From Niveibacterium umoris (lineage in GTDB: Bacteria > Pseudomonadota > Gammaproteobacteria > Burkholderiales > Rhodocyclaceae), in assembly GCF_014197015.1 (NCBI RefSeq), contig NZ_JACIET010000001.1, positions 1,736,001 to 1,800,000 of the forward strand: DNA of 64,000 bases. The letters run 5' to 3'. The position numbers were made by a program, and so were the translations under genes. Position 1 is the first letter of the stretch. Every line of letters starts with the position of its first letter. The notes under the pieces were generated by a model, which was not told the origin of the DNA, searched no databases, and saw only the letters and a list, made by a program, of their open reading frames with translations. Below are positions 7,537 through 16,631 of this stretch, in pieces.

Positions 7537-9858
7537 TCAGGGCTTGGCATCCTCGATGGGCGCCGGTTTCGGCAAGGCCGCTGGATCCGGCTGCGTCTCG
7601 AAGGCGTTCACAACCGGCTGCGCCGCCTGCACTGACGGCTGCTGGGAAAGAGTGGCCGGCGCAACGACAGGCTTGCCGGGCTTGGTCTCGGCCGGCGCGG
7701 ATACATCGGCCGCCGCTGGCGCAGCAACACCCGCCGGGGCGATCGGCACGGCGGCATCCTGCGCCCACCCGCCAAGGCGGTTACGGAATGCTTGGGTAAT
7801 CGCCTGAGCTTCCTGATCATCTCCAATGATGTACGGCGTGATCAGGACGATCAGCTCACGACGCGTCCCGTTTCGGGTGTCCTTGCTGAACAGGTTCCCG
7901 ATGAACGGGATGTCCTTGATGAAGGGGATCCCCGACGAGCCGCGAGTCGAATCGTCCGAAATCAGGCCGCCAAGGAGAACAGTGGATGCGTTACGCATGG
8001 TCAGACGGGTCTGCAGCTTGCGCGTCGAGATGGTCGGACTTGTATTGACACCAGTGTCAGTGGTCTGCGCGGCACTGACCTCCTGCTCGACATCCAGATC
8101 GACCTGATCGCCGGAGTGAATTACCGGCTTCACCTTCAGGATCACGCCGGTGTTCCGGTACTGGATCGTCTGCGTGATCGACGTGGAAGAACCGGTCAGC
8201 GGCGTCGACTGCTGGCTGGTGACGATGGGCACCTCCTGGCCGACCTGAATCTGCGCGGTCTCGCCGTTGCGGGCCATCACCCGCGGTGTCGACAGAATCG
8301 TCGCCCGGTTGGTCGCAGCGAGCGCGTTCAGCACCACACGTGTGCTACCCAGAGAATCAAACATCTTGTAGGTGAAGCCGGCAGTCCCGAGCGCCAGGCC
8401 GCCAAGCGTGCCGCCGGAGCCGGTCCAGCCGTTGTTCATGGAGTTCGTGAAGAACCACTCAACGCCCAACTGCATGTTGTCCGTCAGGGCGACCTCCGCG
8501 ACCGTCACCTCGATCAGCGCTTCCTTCTTTGGCCGGTCGAGCCGCTTCAGCAAGGAAACCAGCGACGAATAGTCGTCAGGGCTCGCGTTAAAGATGATCG
8601 TGTTCGTACCCTTATCGACAACCGCGCGGCCGGAGCCCTGGGACGCGGAGGCGGAGGCGGTCGTTGCACCGGAACGGTTGCTCGTGCCGGTCGTCGATGT
8701 GGCACTCGCATTGGTCGAGGCAGTTCCGGAAGCCGTCGTGGTCGTACCTGCCCCCGTCATCAGCTTGTCAAGCGTCGCGGCGAGCGATTCGGCGTCGACG
8801 TGTTCAGCCTGATAGGTAAAGAAGTTCCGACCAAGCCCGCGGGTGTTGGGCTGGTCCAGGGTTTTCACGAGATCGGCGACATGGTTGCTGATATCGTCAG
8901 AAATGGCGAACACCAAGACCGCATTGATCGCCGCGACCGGCAGGATCGTGACCGGATAGCGCAGACCTCCGGCGGCCTGGCCGACTGGCGCCACCGCGTA
9001 GCCCTCTGCGCTCAGCACCTCGACAAGACGCTTGGCGAGATCGTCGGCCGACCAGTACTGCGGGTTCAGCCGCATGCTGCCGCGTCCACGCATCATTGGC
9101 TGATCGAGCACAGCAATGCTCTCGATGGCAGCACGCAGGTTATCGGCGGTTCCACTCAGCAGCACAGCATTGCGCTGCGAGTCCTCTTGCAGCTTGATCC
9201 GGTCGCCGTACATCGTCTTGATGAAGTTGGCGATATCCGAGTTACGTACAGCCTTCAGTTCAACGAGTTGGAACTGAGGGCGCATGGCAATGGGCGTATC
9301 CGGCAAGGCTGCACCACGCTGAATCTCAGGCAGGTATCCGAGACTGGCATCGTCCGGGAGAATCCGGACCAGTCCGTCGATCTGGACCACGGCGATGCCG
9401 TAGCTCTTCAGCAGCAGCTTCATGGCCGCTTCGACCTGACTCGGCGTCTGCGGTGTCGACGAGCGCAGCGTCACCAGATCCTTGCGGGCCAGGAGCTTCT
9501 GATCGATGTTGACGTTGCGCTTCAGGATCTCGCCGTAAACCAGCTTGATGAACGACGGCAGCGGCAGTTGTTCGAAGTTGAAGACGATCGTCGCCTCTTC
9601 GTTGGCTGGCGCTTCCACTGGCGGCGGCGGAGTCTTGGTCTTCGTTTTCACCGGCGCCGGAGGCGCAGGCATCGTCGACACCAGATCCTTGGTCGGTCGA
9701 TCGAGGCTAGCAGATCCGGCACTCTTCCCTGCGTCAGCCTTGGGTGTCACCAGAGGGGGGGCAATGACCGGCTGCGTCGTGGCGCAAGAGGTCGCAAGCA
9801 TGACGCCGGCGAGAACCAACACCAGTGCGGGCAGGCGGGGCTTGCAGATCGCCTTCAT
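7537..9858 (-). CDS. gspD: Type II secretion secretin GspD, lipoprotein form
   Basis: The 773-residue outer-membrane secretin forms the exit channel of a type II secretion system. It begins with a lipoprotein signal ending LATSC, so it is likely lipid-anchored and may reach the outer membrane without a separate pilotin. Periplasmic N-domains follow up to about residue 460; they include a Ser/Thr/Ala/Gly-rich low-complexity insertion around residues 370-410. The secretin core is about residues 460-680, with VPIVTSQQ and the C-terminal TRRELIVLITPYI. The tail after residue 690 is Ala/Pro-rich and probably disordered. The start overlaps the stop of the preceding GspC-like gene as ATGA. It is the last gene of the gspG-to-gspD run. 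Confidence 0.95.
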   Translation of the reverse strand: MKAICKPRLPALVLVLAGVMLATSCATTQPVIAPPLVTPKADAGKSAGSASLDRPTKDLVSTMPAPPAPVKTKTKTPPPPVEAPANEEATIVFNFEQLPLPSFIKLVYGEILKRNVNIDQKLLARKDLVTLRSSTPQTPSQVEAAMKLLLKSYGIAVVQIDGLVRILPDDASLGYLPEIQRGAALPDTPIAMRPQFQLVELKAVRNSDIANFIKTMYGDRIKLQEDSQRNAVLLSGTADNLRAAIESIAVLDQPMMRGRGSMRLNPQYWSADDLAKRLVEVLSAEGYAVAPVGQAAGGLRYPVTILPVAAINAVLVFAISDDISNHVADLVKTLDQPNTRGLGRNFFTYQAEHVDAESLAATLDKLMTGAGTTTTASGTASTNASATSTTGTSNRSGATTASASASQGSGRAVVDKGTNTIIFNASPDDYSSLVSLLKRLDRPKKEALIEVTVAEVALTDNMQLGVEWFFTNSMNNGWTGSGGTLGGLALGTAGFTYKMFDSLGSTRVVLNALAATNRATILSTPRVMARNGETAQIQVGQEVPIVTSQQSTPLTGSSTSITQTIQYRNTGVILKVKPVIHSGDQVDLDVEQEVSAAQTTDTGVNTSPTISTRKLQTRLTMRNASTVLLGGLISDDSTRGSSGIPFIKDIPFIGNLFSKDTRNGTRRELIVLITPYIIGDDQEAQAITQAFRNRLGGWAQDAAVPIAPAGVAAPAAADVSAPAETKPGKPVVAPATLSQQPSVQAAQPVVNAFETQPDPAALPKPAPIEDAKP

Positions 9859-10319
9859 TTGCCCGCCTCCGGCATGGGCATCGACTGCCGCAACGCCAGT
9901 TCCACCCGCTTCTTGCCATCGCGCACGATGAGCAGCGAGTCACGGATCTCATTGACGATCTTGCCGTCGGGGAGTTTGTCCATCAATGTCACTGAGTAGT
10001 CCTGGCGCGATGCTTCGCTGAAGCGCACCAGCGCAAAGGGTTTCTTGCCGACGCGGTAGACCGCGCCAATCATCCAGGTCGCCGGTTCCGGGGCGCCCTT
10101 CTGTGGCGCCTTGGTCACGCCGAAAATCTGAGTCCCGATCAATTCCGGGGACAGCACAGTCTCATCGAACGCCGGCCGGGGATCCTCAGGCAGGACCCAA
10201 ACCTCTGAACGGGCGCGGACAAGTCGCGGCGGTTCAACATCCGTCCGCGGCCACCAAAAGACGGTCGCAGAGAGCGCGACCGCCACCGTCGTGACAGCAA
10301 GCCAGAAACGATCGATCAC
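9855..10319 (-). CDS. Short GspC-like/PilP-like inner-membrane protein
   Basis: The 154-residue protein has one N-terminal membrane anchor (FWLAVTTVAVALSATVFWW) and a short periplasmic domain. The segment GTQIFGVTKAPQKG, then GAVYRVGKKPFALVRF, resembles the homology region of GspC and PilP, which contacts the secretin. The position directly before gspD, with ATGA and GTGA overlaps on its two sides, fits a protein linking the inner-membrane platform to the secretin. It lacks the PDZ or coiled-coil C-terminal domain of classical GspC. The GTG at 10319 overlaps the gspM stop. The assignment rests on context and weak similarity. Confidence 0.6.
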   Translation of the reverse strand: MIDRFWLAVTTVAVALSATVFWWPRTDVEPPRLVRARSEVWVLPEDPRPAFDETVLSPELIGTQIFGVTKAPQKGAPEPATWMIGAVYRVGKKPFALVRFSEASRQDYSVTLMDKLPDGKIVNEIRDSLLIVRDGKKRVELALRQSMPMPEAGK

Positions 10320-10918
10320 GGCCGCACCTCTGCCGCCTTCGGCAACATGAACGGAGCACGCATCTCGATGCTGAACTGCGGCGGCGCGCTATCAGTCTTG
10401 ATCGTCAGATGATCGATCAAGACCGCCTTTTCCGAACTCTCGATCGCGGTCAGGAATGCCAGCACCGACGCCTGCGAAAAGTCAGCAGCCAGCCTGACCT
10501 TGACCGGCAGATAGCCAGCCTCGGCAGCGGACTTGGCTTTGGAGGCATCCTCCGAGAACTGACGGGACACCCGCATATCCTTGACGTTCAGTCCAGAGGA
10601 GCGCGCCTGCTGTTGCACCCAGTCTTGAATGGTGGCCTCTTCAAGCCCATCCGACGAAGCTGCCCAAAGATGGCCTTTCAGCGTCTGCTGCCGCGCCTCG
10701 AGCGCCTTGAGTCGATCCAACCAGATGGACTGGCCCGTGAGCGGCGCAAGCCGGTCGATCTCGGCACGCATTTCACCCAGCGCCGCGGCACGCGCCTGCA
10801 GACGATCATCCCAGCCGGCGAGCGCATAGCCGACGCCAATTGCCAAAATCAGCCACAGTCCGATCCGAAGACGTGCATTGGTCCTCAGTTCGGCCAGAAC
10901 ACCATCAAACGGTCCCAT
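10316..10918 (-). CDS. gspM: Type II secretion protein GspM-like
   Basis: The 200-residue protein has a short cytoplasmic N-terminus, one transmembrane helix (IGLWLILAIGVGYALAGW), a coiled-coil stretch starting RLQARAAALGEM, and a small alpha/beta periplasmic domain ending IEMRAPFML. This is the architecture of GspM (and PilO), which binds GspL in the inner-membrane platform. The ATG at 10918 overlaps the gspL stop codon by one base. The gene lies in the canonical place between gspL and the secretin partner. Confidence 0.85.
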   Translation of the reverse strand: MGPFDGVLAELRTNARLRIGLWLILAIGVGYALAGWDDRLQARAAALGEMRAEIDRLAPLTGQSIWLDRLKALEARQQTLKGHLWAASSDGLEEATIQDWVQQQARSSGLNVKDMRVSRQFSEDASKAKSAAEAGYLPVKVRLAADFSQASVLAFLTAIESSEKAVLIDHLTIKTDSAPPQFSIEMRAPFMLPKAAEVRP

Positions 10919-12141
10919 TAGCGTTTCACCTCGAGACTCTTCTTCGTGTCGCCCCGTCCCGCCACAACCTTCGCCTCACCAGCGGCTTCGTCCTTACCCG
11001 ACGGCGCGTCCGCACTGGCAGCGGCCGACTGAGGCGGCACGGGCTGCGGCGCAGCCAGGCCAGTCAGCGTGATCTCAAGCCGGATCAGACTCTTCTGCCC
11101 GCCACTCGCCTCTCGAACCTCTCCGAACCAAGGCTCGCTGCGGAGCGCCTTCAGGCACTCCAAACGTGACACCGACTCAGGAATCGATAGACCGAGCTTG
11201 AGCTTGAGACCATCGAAGTCGAGGTCGCGGATCACAGCGTCTTTAGGCATAACGGCCGTCAGGTGCGCCAGCAAGGACAGCGCAGAAACCGTATCCAGCG
11301 ATTTCGCAAGGGCCTCAAGCCTCGGAAGGGCCGCCTGTGCCGCATCGCGAGCAGCAATGACTGGCTGGGCCTCGCGTTTGATGCGAACAAGCTTCTCCGC
11401 AGCCGCGGTCTCTCGCTTCGAAAGCGAACGAGCATCCCCGGCCAACTGAGCTGCGAGCGCGACGAGAAGCACCACCCCGCCCGCGACAGCCACCCGCTCA
11501 ACACGCCTGTTGGCACCGGAGAGATCGCGCGCACTCGCCAAGCGCGCCCACGGTAGGCGCAGCCAGTCTGCTGACTGCAGGGCTGCGGAGACCGGCACAT
11601 CATGCAGAGCCGGCGGAGCCGAGGCCCCGCGCAGAAAGTTCAACCACTCGTCGGCAGAAGGTAGCTCGGGCCAATAGCTTGAGCCCTTCAGGATGCCACC
11701 ATCCCAGAACTCGCCAGCAAAGCCATCGAGCCCTTGCACGACGCGAGCGCCCGCGCGCAGCGGCGCATTCAGGAGCGTCTCTGGTAATAACCCGGGATTC
11801 GCAAATCGGGCTTCACGGCATCGTGCACGGCGGGCCTCAAACTCGCGGGCATCCCAAGCAAATGCCAAGGCACCGCCCTCGTGCAAAACCACCCGGTAAT
11901 CGCAAAATTCGAAGGGCTGCCAGACAGCGAGTTGCGCCTGCACTGCACCTATGCGCTCGGACTTTGGCAAGGCCGAGAGGTCGAACCAGCGCGTAACGTA
12001 GAGCGAGCGGGCAATGACCTGCTGCACCACACGAGCGGACCACTCGCGCGGCACCGCAATACCGTCACGGAGGTGAACCAGCCTGCGCAGGCCAGATGCG
12101 ACCGACGTCGAATTCTGGGTATTCGGGAGCGTTGTTTGCAT
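10918..12141 (-). CDS. gspL: Type II secretion protein GspL-like
   Basis: The protein is about 407 residues if it starts at the ATG at 12141 (MQTTLPNTQ), which overlaps gspK by 77 bases; an in-frame Met at 12234 is less likely, and a GTG within the overlap cannot be excluded. The N-terminal 230 residues are a cytoplasmic domain resembling the actin-like fold of GspL. A transmembrane helix (VAVAGGVVLLVALAAQLAG) follows. The periplasmic part then has a coiled coil and a PilN/GspL-like ferredoxin fold (IRDLDFDGLKLKLGLSI). It would connect the GspE ATPase to the membrane platform through GspM. The C-terminus is Ala/Pro/Lys-rich. Confidence 0.82.
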   Translation of the reverse strand: MQTTLPNTQNSTSVASGLRRLVHLRDGIAVPREWSARVVQQVIARSLYVTRWFDLSALPKSERIGAVQAQLAVWQPFEFCDYRVVLHEGGALAFAWDAREFEARRARCREARFANPGLLPETLLNAPLRAGARVVQGLDGFAGEFWDGGILKGSSYWPELPSADEWLNFLRGASAPPALHDVPVSAALQSADWLRLPWARLASARDLSGANRRVERVAVAGGVVLLVALAAQLAGDARSLSKRETAAAEKLVRIKREAQPVIAARDAAQAALPRLEALAKSLDTVSALSLLAHLTAVMPKDAVIRDLDFDGLKLKLGLSIPESVSRLECLKALRSEPWFGEVREASGGQKSLIRLEITLTGLAAPQPVPPQSAAASADAPSGKDEAAGEAKVVAGRGDTKKSLEVKR

Positions 12142-13042
12142 CGGAAGGCGCATGAGGCACGACACGGGCATCCGTGATCTGCCACGGAAGAACCGGAGCG
12201 TCAGGGGAAAGCCGTAAATTATACTGGAATTCAAAGGGGAACGATCGCGGCCGGATCGTCAGGCGCAAGAAGTCACCCACATGCGGCAGAAGATCATCGA
12301 CGCGAAGGGCGAGCCCCGGCGGCAATTGGGACTGAAGCGATTGGCGGCGCTGAAAGAGATAAGCATCAAGCGCACTCTCGGGTAGCGCAGGCGCCACCGC
12401 CCGCAACACCTCTCGCGGAGCGGTCAACGGATTGAACCAGGTGTCGCGCCTCGCAGAACTCAGGCGCGCCATGCGGGCGACCAGTTCGGGACGATCTCGC
12501 CAACCCGGCATTCTGCCCAACTCCTCTGGGCTGAAGAGCCAGTCGTTACGTGGCGGCGGCAGACCAAGTGCGGCGTAGTCCGCCGCCTCGGCGCCATTCA
12601 GGCGCTTGAGGTTATCGAGGTCGGTGTAGTCCTCAAGAACGTCGAGCAGTCCATCGGTGTCCTTGCCGTCCACCCCAAGTTCCACAAGGAGTCGCGCCAG
12701 CAAGTTGCGGTCGGGAAGGTTCAGGCTCGGCAGGCCGCGCTCATCTTGCAACGAGACGATCGCGTTCCCGACGCGGTAAGGCGTACCATCCGCACGCAGC
12801 CGCTTTTCGCCAATGCCGAAAGCATCCGTTTGCGGCACATTCGTCGCCAACACGAAAAGCATGCGCGATTTAGCCTCTACGGCGACCTGTTGCGCCTCGG
12901 CATAATCCCTCAGAGACGCTACCTGCACACGCATGGCATCGATGCGCGCAGCAAAACGCGCCGCGATGACCGCGAGGGCAGCAACCACCGCGAGCACAAG
13001 GATCAGCACATAGCCCCGCTGCGCACGCCCTCGGGCCATCAT
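12065..13042 (-). CDS. gspK: Minor pseudopilin GspK
   Basis: The 325-residue product starts MMARGRAQRGYVLILVLAVV. It has the short basic leader and hydrophobic helix of a type IV pilin-like protein, and it lacks glutamate at mature position 5, as expected for GspK. The large periplasmic domain contains the helix-hairpin-helix-like segment typical of GspK (LNLPDRNLLARLLVELGVD, DTDGLLDVLEDYTD) with acidic residues that may bind calcium. GspK caps the pseudopilus tip together with GspI and GspJ. The ATG overlaps the gspJ stop as ATGA. Confidence 0.92.
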   Translation of the reverse strand: MMARGRAQRGYVLILVLAVVAALAVIAARFAARIDAMRVQVASLRDYAEAQQVAVEAKSRMLFVLATNVPQTDAFGIGEKRLRADGTPYRVGNAIVSLQDERGLPSLNLPDRNLLARLLVELGVDGKDTDGLLDVLEDYTDLDNLKRLNGAEAADYAALGLPPPRNDWLFSPEELGRMPGWRDRPELVARMARLSSARRDTWFNPLTAPREVLRAVAPALPESALDAYLFQRRQSLQSQLPPGLALRVDDLLPHVGDFLRLTIRPRSFPFEFQYNLRLSPDAPVLPWQITDARVVPHAPSDANNAPEYPEFDVGRIWPAQAGSPP

Positions 13043-13632
13043 GGCTCCTTCACCGAGGCCTGCGAGGGCAGCGGCGGCGAACCCGCAGCGGGCGGCCGGG
13101 CGACGATCACCGGCGCATCTTCAAGCCCGGTTTCGAGCAGGATTGCGGACGGCACCCCTTCATAGGACTTCATGTCAGGCGGCCACATCTCAACCCATTC
13201 ACCCGCACTGGAAAGGTAGCGAAACCCACCGCGGTCGCCGGGCCAGCGCAATAGCACGACAGGCTCGCTGCCCTCGACCGACGAAGTCAGTCGCGTCTCG
13301 CCCGACTTCTCATCAAAGCCCAGACGCAGCGCAAGCCGGCCGACGCCGATCGCCGCCTCGCCAGGTGGATTTGCGGCGAGACCGGTCAACTCGCGAGCTG
13401 TGCCGCGCACACGAAGCGGCGATACAGGTTCCATCGGCAGAAATCCGCGCATCGCATCCCGCGCCCAGGCGACTTGGACGATACGCCGTGCCCCCTGAAG
13501 CTGGAACCCGCTCATGCTCGACTCAAGCCGAAGAATCTGCGCCATTGCCTGCCAGATGACAGTGGACGCCAAAGCTACGATAGCCAGCGTTACCAGCATT
13601 TCAAGGAGGGTAAAGCCCTGCTCGCGGCGCAT
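13039..13632 (-). CDS. gspJ: Minor pseudopilin GspJ
   Basis: The product of about 197 residues has the prepilin motif EQGFTLLEMLVTLAIVA, with cleavage expected after the Gly and glutamate at mature position 5. The remaining beta-rich domain matches the size of GspJ. The start is the ATG at 13632, which overlaps the gspI stop (ATGA); the preceding in-frame TTG at 13635 is unlikely. GspJ forms the tip complex with GspI and GspK. The prepilin peptidase GspO is not encoded in the window. Confidence 0.92.
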   Translation of the reverse strand: MRREQGFTLLEMLVTLAIVALASTVIWQAMAQILRLESSMSGFQLQGARRIVQVAWARDAMRGFLPMEPVSPLRVRGTARELTGLAANPPGEAAIGVGRLALRLGFDEKSGETRLTSSVEGSEPVVLLRWPGDRGGFRYLSSAGEWVEMWPPDMKSYEGVPSAILLETGLEDAPVIVARPPAAGSPPLPSQASVKEP

Positions 13633-14057
13633 CAATCGGGCGCCGTCAGGTCGCGGACGCGACGCCAGCCCAACAACGTCGCATCGATCTTCAGTGGTGT
13701 ATCGCCCTCTCGTTCTGACACATCGACCGACACCGAAAAGGGCGCAAGCTGATACAGGCTGCGCCCCTCATCGAACAACGCCGCGCCTTCGATGAAATCC
13801 CCGGCTGGCTTCGATGTCCATCGGAGCATCAGGCCATCAAACTCGACGCGCCCCTCGGGATTCTCCGCAGGATTAAGACCGTTGAGCCACTCAACGGCTT
13901 GCAGTCGCCAGCGGGCCTCGCGCTCGACCTGCTTCAAGCGGCCCGCCTCGCGCAGGTTGGTGCCGATCCAAGAGAACAGGGCTACGCCGGTGGTCGCCAG
14001 AATCGTCAGAGCAACGATCGCCTCCAGCAGGCCAAACCCTCTTTCAGACCGGTTCAC
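13632..14057 (-). CDS. gspI: Minor pseudopilin GspI
   Basis: The 141-residue product has the prepilin motif ERGFGLLEAIVALTILA and a short globular domain, as expected for GspI, the nucleating subunit of the pseudopilus tip. The GTG start at 14057 lies 14 bases inside gspH. The overlap pattern gspH/gspI/gspJ shows one translationally coupled unit. Confidence 0.92.
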   Translation of the reverse strand: MNRSERGFGLLEAIVALTILATTGVALFSWIGTNLREAGRLKQVEREARWRLQAVEWLNGLNPAENPEGRVEFDGLMLRWTSKPAGDFIEGAALFDEGRSLYQLAPFSVSVDVSEREGDTPLKIDATLLGWRRVRDLTAPD

Positions 14058-14442
14058 GCGTCACCTCACCGGTCAATTTCGCGACGCGAAAGCGCCAGCG
14101 CGAGCCGTCGGGCAGGGTCAGCAGCACTTCGCCGCCGCTGCAGGCGCCATTGACCGAATACCGCAAAGGCTGCGGCAGCGAGATCTTTGCGCCCGCGGGA
14201 AATTCCTTGAGTTCGGCCAGAAGCGCCGCTTCGTCCAGCACGCGCGCGCGCCCACCGATAAAACTATCGACTGGCAAGGCCGCAAGACGGGCTTCGAGGT
14301 CGGAGAGCGCGCCACGCGCCTCCAATCGCTCCTGCCACCGATAAAGTGCAGGCCCGACCAATCCTGCCATCATCCCCACAATAGCAAGGACCACGAGTAA
14401 CTCAACGAGGGTGAAGCCCCCGTCAGGACGCCCGCTTCGCAT
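14044..14442 (-). CDS. gspH: Minor pseudopilin GspH
   Basis: The 132-residue product begins with a prepilin leader and GGFTLVELLVVLAIVG, with glutamate at mature position 5. The globular domain ends with GGEVLLTLPDGSRWRFRV, a beta-sheet pattern seen in GspH. It is expected to link the GspG shaft to the GspI/J/K tip. The gene starts 11 bases after gspG and overlaps gspI. Confidence 0.9.
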   Translation of the reverse strand: MRSGRPDGGFTLVELLVVLAIVGMMAGLVGPALYRWQERLEARGALSDLEARLAALPVDSFIGGRARVLDEAALLAELKEFPAGAKISLPQPLRYSVNGACSGGEVLLTLPDGSRWRFRVAKLTGEVTREPV

Positions 14443-14453
14443 GTGACAGAGGA

Positions 14454-14906
14454 TCAGCCCCCGGAGGGCAGGATGCCGATATCGCGGTCGTCCCCTTCGC
14501 CGCCGCGTTTGCCGTCGGCCCCGAGGGAGTAAAGCGCAAACGGCTGACCATCTGCGCCGGGGATCGCGTACTGGTAAGGATGCCCCCAGGGGTCAAGCGG
14601 CAGCGCGTCTTCCAGATACGGGCCGCGCCAACGGGCAGCCAAGGCCGCATCGCTCGGCGCCTTGCTCAGCAGGGCGAGACCCTCCTCGACCGACGGATAG
14701 CGCCCAATATCAAGACGCAGGCTCTCGATCGCACCGCGCAGCATCTTCACTTGCGCCTGCGCCGTCTGCACACGAGACTGATCAACCTTCGAGAAGAGGC
14801 GCGGGCCAACGAGACCAGCGAGCATGCCGATGATGACAAGCACGACGAGCATCTCAAGCAAGGTGAAGCCACGCTGGAAGGAACGGCGATTCATGACTGG
14901 ACGCAT
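14454..14906 (-). CDS. gspG: Major pseudopilin GspG
   Basis: The product of about 150 residues is the major pseudopilin. The mature protein begins FTLLEMLVVLVIIGMLAGLVGPRLF and carries the GspG signature LDIGRYPSVEEGL and GPYLEDALPLDPWGHPYQY, followed by a C-terminal calcium-loop region GDDRDIGI. The start may be the ATG at 14906 or at 14894; neither has a clear ribosome site. Immediately upstream are the terminator and coding sequence of the secreted paralog gene. A TACAAT -10 element at 14925-14930 (minus strand) gives this half of the gsp cluster a possible promoter of its own. Confidence 0.95.
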   Translation of the reverse strand: MRPVMNRRSFQRGFTLLEMLVVLVIIGMLAGLVGPRLFSKVDQSRVQTAQAQVKMLRGAIESLRLDIGRYPSVEEGLALLSKAPSDAALAARWRGPYLEDALPLDPWGHPYQYAIPGADGQPFALYSLGADGKRGGEGDDRDIGILPSGG

Positions 14907-14982
14907 TCAATTGACAGAGTTCAGATTGTAGCAGCCTGGCCGACCGACCCGCCCCGCAGCGATCTGCCAACGACGCGCCACA

Positions 14983-15009
14983 AAAGAAAAAGGGCGCCGA
15001 AGCGCCCTT
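14983..15009 (-). terminator. Rho-independent terminator of first secreted-protein gene
   Basis: On the minus strand the stem AAGGGCGC, loop TTCG and stem GCGCCCTT are followed by a T-rich run (TTTCTTTT). It begins about 25 bases after the stop at 15035. Its core is identical to the terminator of the paralog at 16681. Confidence 0.9.
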
Positions 15010-15034
15010 CTTTCCATCGAATCCGAAGACCCGA

Positions 15035-16465
15035 TTAGTTCGTGCCGCGACGCAGCAGCGAGGACACCGAGATCGAACCCGTCGTCGGGTTGACCACGTT
15101 GTACACGCCCTGGATCGTGTCGTTCGGCGCCGAGACCGTGAAGACCACGGCTGCACGGGTGTTGGCCGAGAAACCAGCGCAGATGTCAGCAGCGCTGACA
15201 ATCAACTGCTTGCCGGCCTTCAGGGTGCCGGTAGCGGCCGAGCCCGGGGTCGTGCAGGTGTTGCCGTCTTCGGTGATCAGCGTTGCCTTGTAGTCGGCAT
15301 CTTGCGTGTACTGGCTGGTCAGCACGAAGCGCGAAACGTAGTTCGCGTTAGTGGTGAACCATGGGCCTTGCAGCTCGGTACCGTTGTGCAGGAACTCGCC
15401 GAAGGCAGTGCCCGAGACATCAGGCACAGCCAAAGCCGTCGCAGCCTCCGTGTAGTCGATCGCTGCATTGGTCTGCTGGACTGCGATCTCCGGGTTGGTC
15501 GGAGCCGCGGCAGCGACCTGGTAGCAAACGGTCCAAGTCGAAGGCGAAGCGCCGGTATTGAGCGGGATCGCCGAGGCGACGTCGAACGCGGCGCTCTTGA
15601 AGTCACCAGCGACCGAACCGACGACATCAACGAGACTGCAATCGGCAGCCGACGAGAGGTACATCTGGATGGTCGAACTGAAGTCAGCGGAACTGCCGCC
15701 AACCGTCAGCACGTTCTTGTCTGCCGCCGTATCGACCAGGTCGGTCTTGGCGACGTTTCCGCCAGCGGCATTCAGCACATCGGCGATGCCGAAGGTCACC
15801 GTACCAAGGCTGGCTACCCACGGCGTGGCGGAGTCGAACTGGCTAAAGGCCGGAACCGCAGCGACGTCAGCGTAGGACGAGTTCTTCGTGAAGGAAGCAG
15901 ACAGCGCCTTGGCGAACTTGACGATCGCAACACCGGAGTTCTTATACAGCAGCGAGCTACCGGTCGCACCGGCCACGGCCGACACTGCGGTCTCATGCAA
16001 CTGGTACGAAACGGTCACGTTCGATGCGGTCGAGTCGATGGTGATACCTGCAGCCGGCAGGCCCAGGAACACAGTATCGGTTTCGGAGTTGCCAGCACCA
16101 CCGGAGGTGATCTGGAGGATCACGTAGTTCTGACCTGCAGCACCGCCCTGCGAGACGACGACGTTCGCCAGACCATCAACGGACGACACCAGAGTCGGAT
16201 CGAACGCGGCGGCAAACTTGGCGTTCGTCAGCTCGAGGCGGATGTAACGGTTCTGCGAGGCAGACACACCAAAACCCAGCTTGGTCTCGAGATCGAGCTG
16301 GTTGGCGCCATTCGAGATACCGCTCGAGTAATCAAGCTCGCTCGCGTAAGTCGGCGGAGTGCCCGGGCTATCAAGATTCACACCGGGGAACGCAGCAAAT
16401 GCGCCGCCAGCAACGAGGGATGCAACCGCTACCACGAGGGCTTTCTTGGCGGTCAGGATTTTCAT
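15035..16465 (-). CDS. Secreted surface-layer-like protein, paralog 1
   Basis: I do not recognise a named family. The 476-residue protein has a clear Sec signal peptide (MKILTAKKALVVAVASLVAGGAFA) with AFA cleavage. The mature part is rich in Ala, Ser, Thr, Val and Gly, poor in Lys, Arg and Cys, and predicted mainly beta, as in S-layer and other abundant exoproteins. The few Cys occur in likely pairs, for example GNTCTT and ADICAG near the C-terminus. No PEP-CTERM, LPXTG or autotransporter domain is seen. It is about half identical to the paralog at 16736, and the last 117 residues differ at only one position (Asp/Asn). The location inside the gsp cluster suggests it is cargo of that secretion system, which is inference. 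Confidence 0.85.
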   Translation of the reverse strand: MKILTAKKALVVAVASLVAGGAFAAFPGVNLDSPGTPPTYASELDYSSGISNGANQLDLETKLGFGVSASQNRYIRLELTNAKFAAAFDPTLVSSVDGLANVVVSQGGAAGQNYVILQITSGGAGNSETDTVFLGLPAAGITIDSTASNVTVSYQLHETAVSAVAGATGSSLLYKNSGVAIVKFAKALSASFTKNSSYADVAAVPAFSQFDSATPWVASLGTVTFGIADVLNAAGGNVAKTDLVDTAADKNVLTVGGSSADFSSTIQMYLSSAADCSLVDVVGSVAGDFKSAAFDVASAIPLNTGASPSTWTVCYQVAAAAPTNPEIAVQQTNAAIDYTEAATALAVPDVSGTAFGEFLHNGTELQGPWFTTNANYVSRFVLTSQYTQDADYKATLITEDGNTCTTPGSAATGTLKAGKQLIVSAADICAGFSANTRAAVVFTVSAPNDTIQGVYNVVNPTTGSISVSSLLRRGTN

Positions 16466-16625
16466 GAAGCAACTCTCCAGAGCTTATTGTCAGGTTTGCA
16501 AATCATCTGCGTGGCGCACGACCACGCGCTTTTCGGATTCCAAGCCTGCCAACGATGACCAGCGCGACCGAGAAAACGAGGCGACGCACCGAACCGCACG
16601 GATTCGTGAGCGAACGCACGCGGGG

Positions 16626-16631
16626 ATTGTA
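16626..16631 (-). promoter_or_regulatory. Possible -10 element of first secreted-protein gene
   Basis: TACAAT on the minus strand lies in the context GCTGCTACAATC, about 160 bases upstream of the ATG. The same 12-base string lies upstream of gspG (-10 at 14925-14930). No good -35 element is seen at either site, so these may be weak or activator-dependent promoters. Confidence 0.4.

Noticed and set aside
7792-9999. 735-codon plus-strand ORF opposite gspD
   Set aside because: The product has Arg/His-rich shadow composition with no motifs, and the minus strand encodes a complete secretin with a signal peptide.
10316-14906. Interpretation of the gsp genes as a type IV pilus cluster
   Set aside because: A full set of GspG-H-I-J-K pseudopilins including a GspK without Glu5, and GspL/M-type proteins, fits type II secretion; PilM, PilQ and PilT-like genes are absent.
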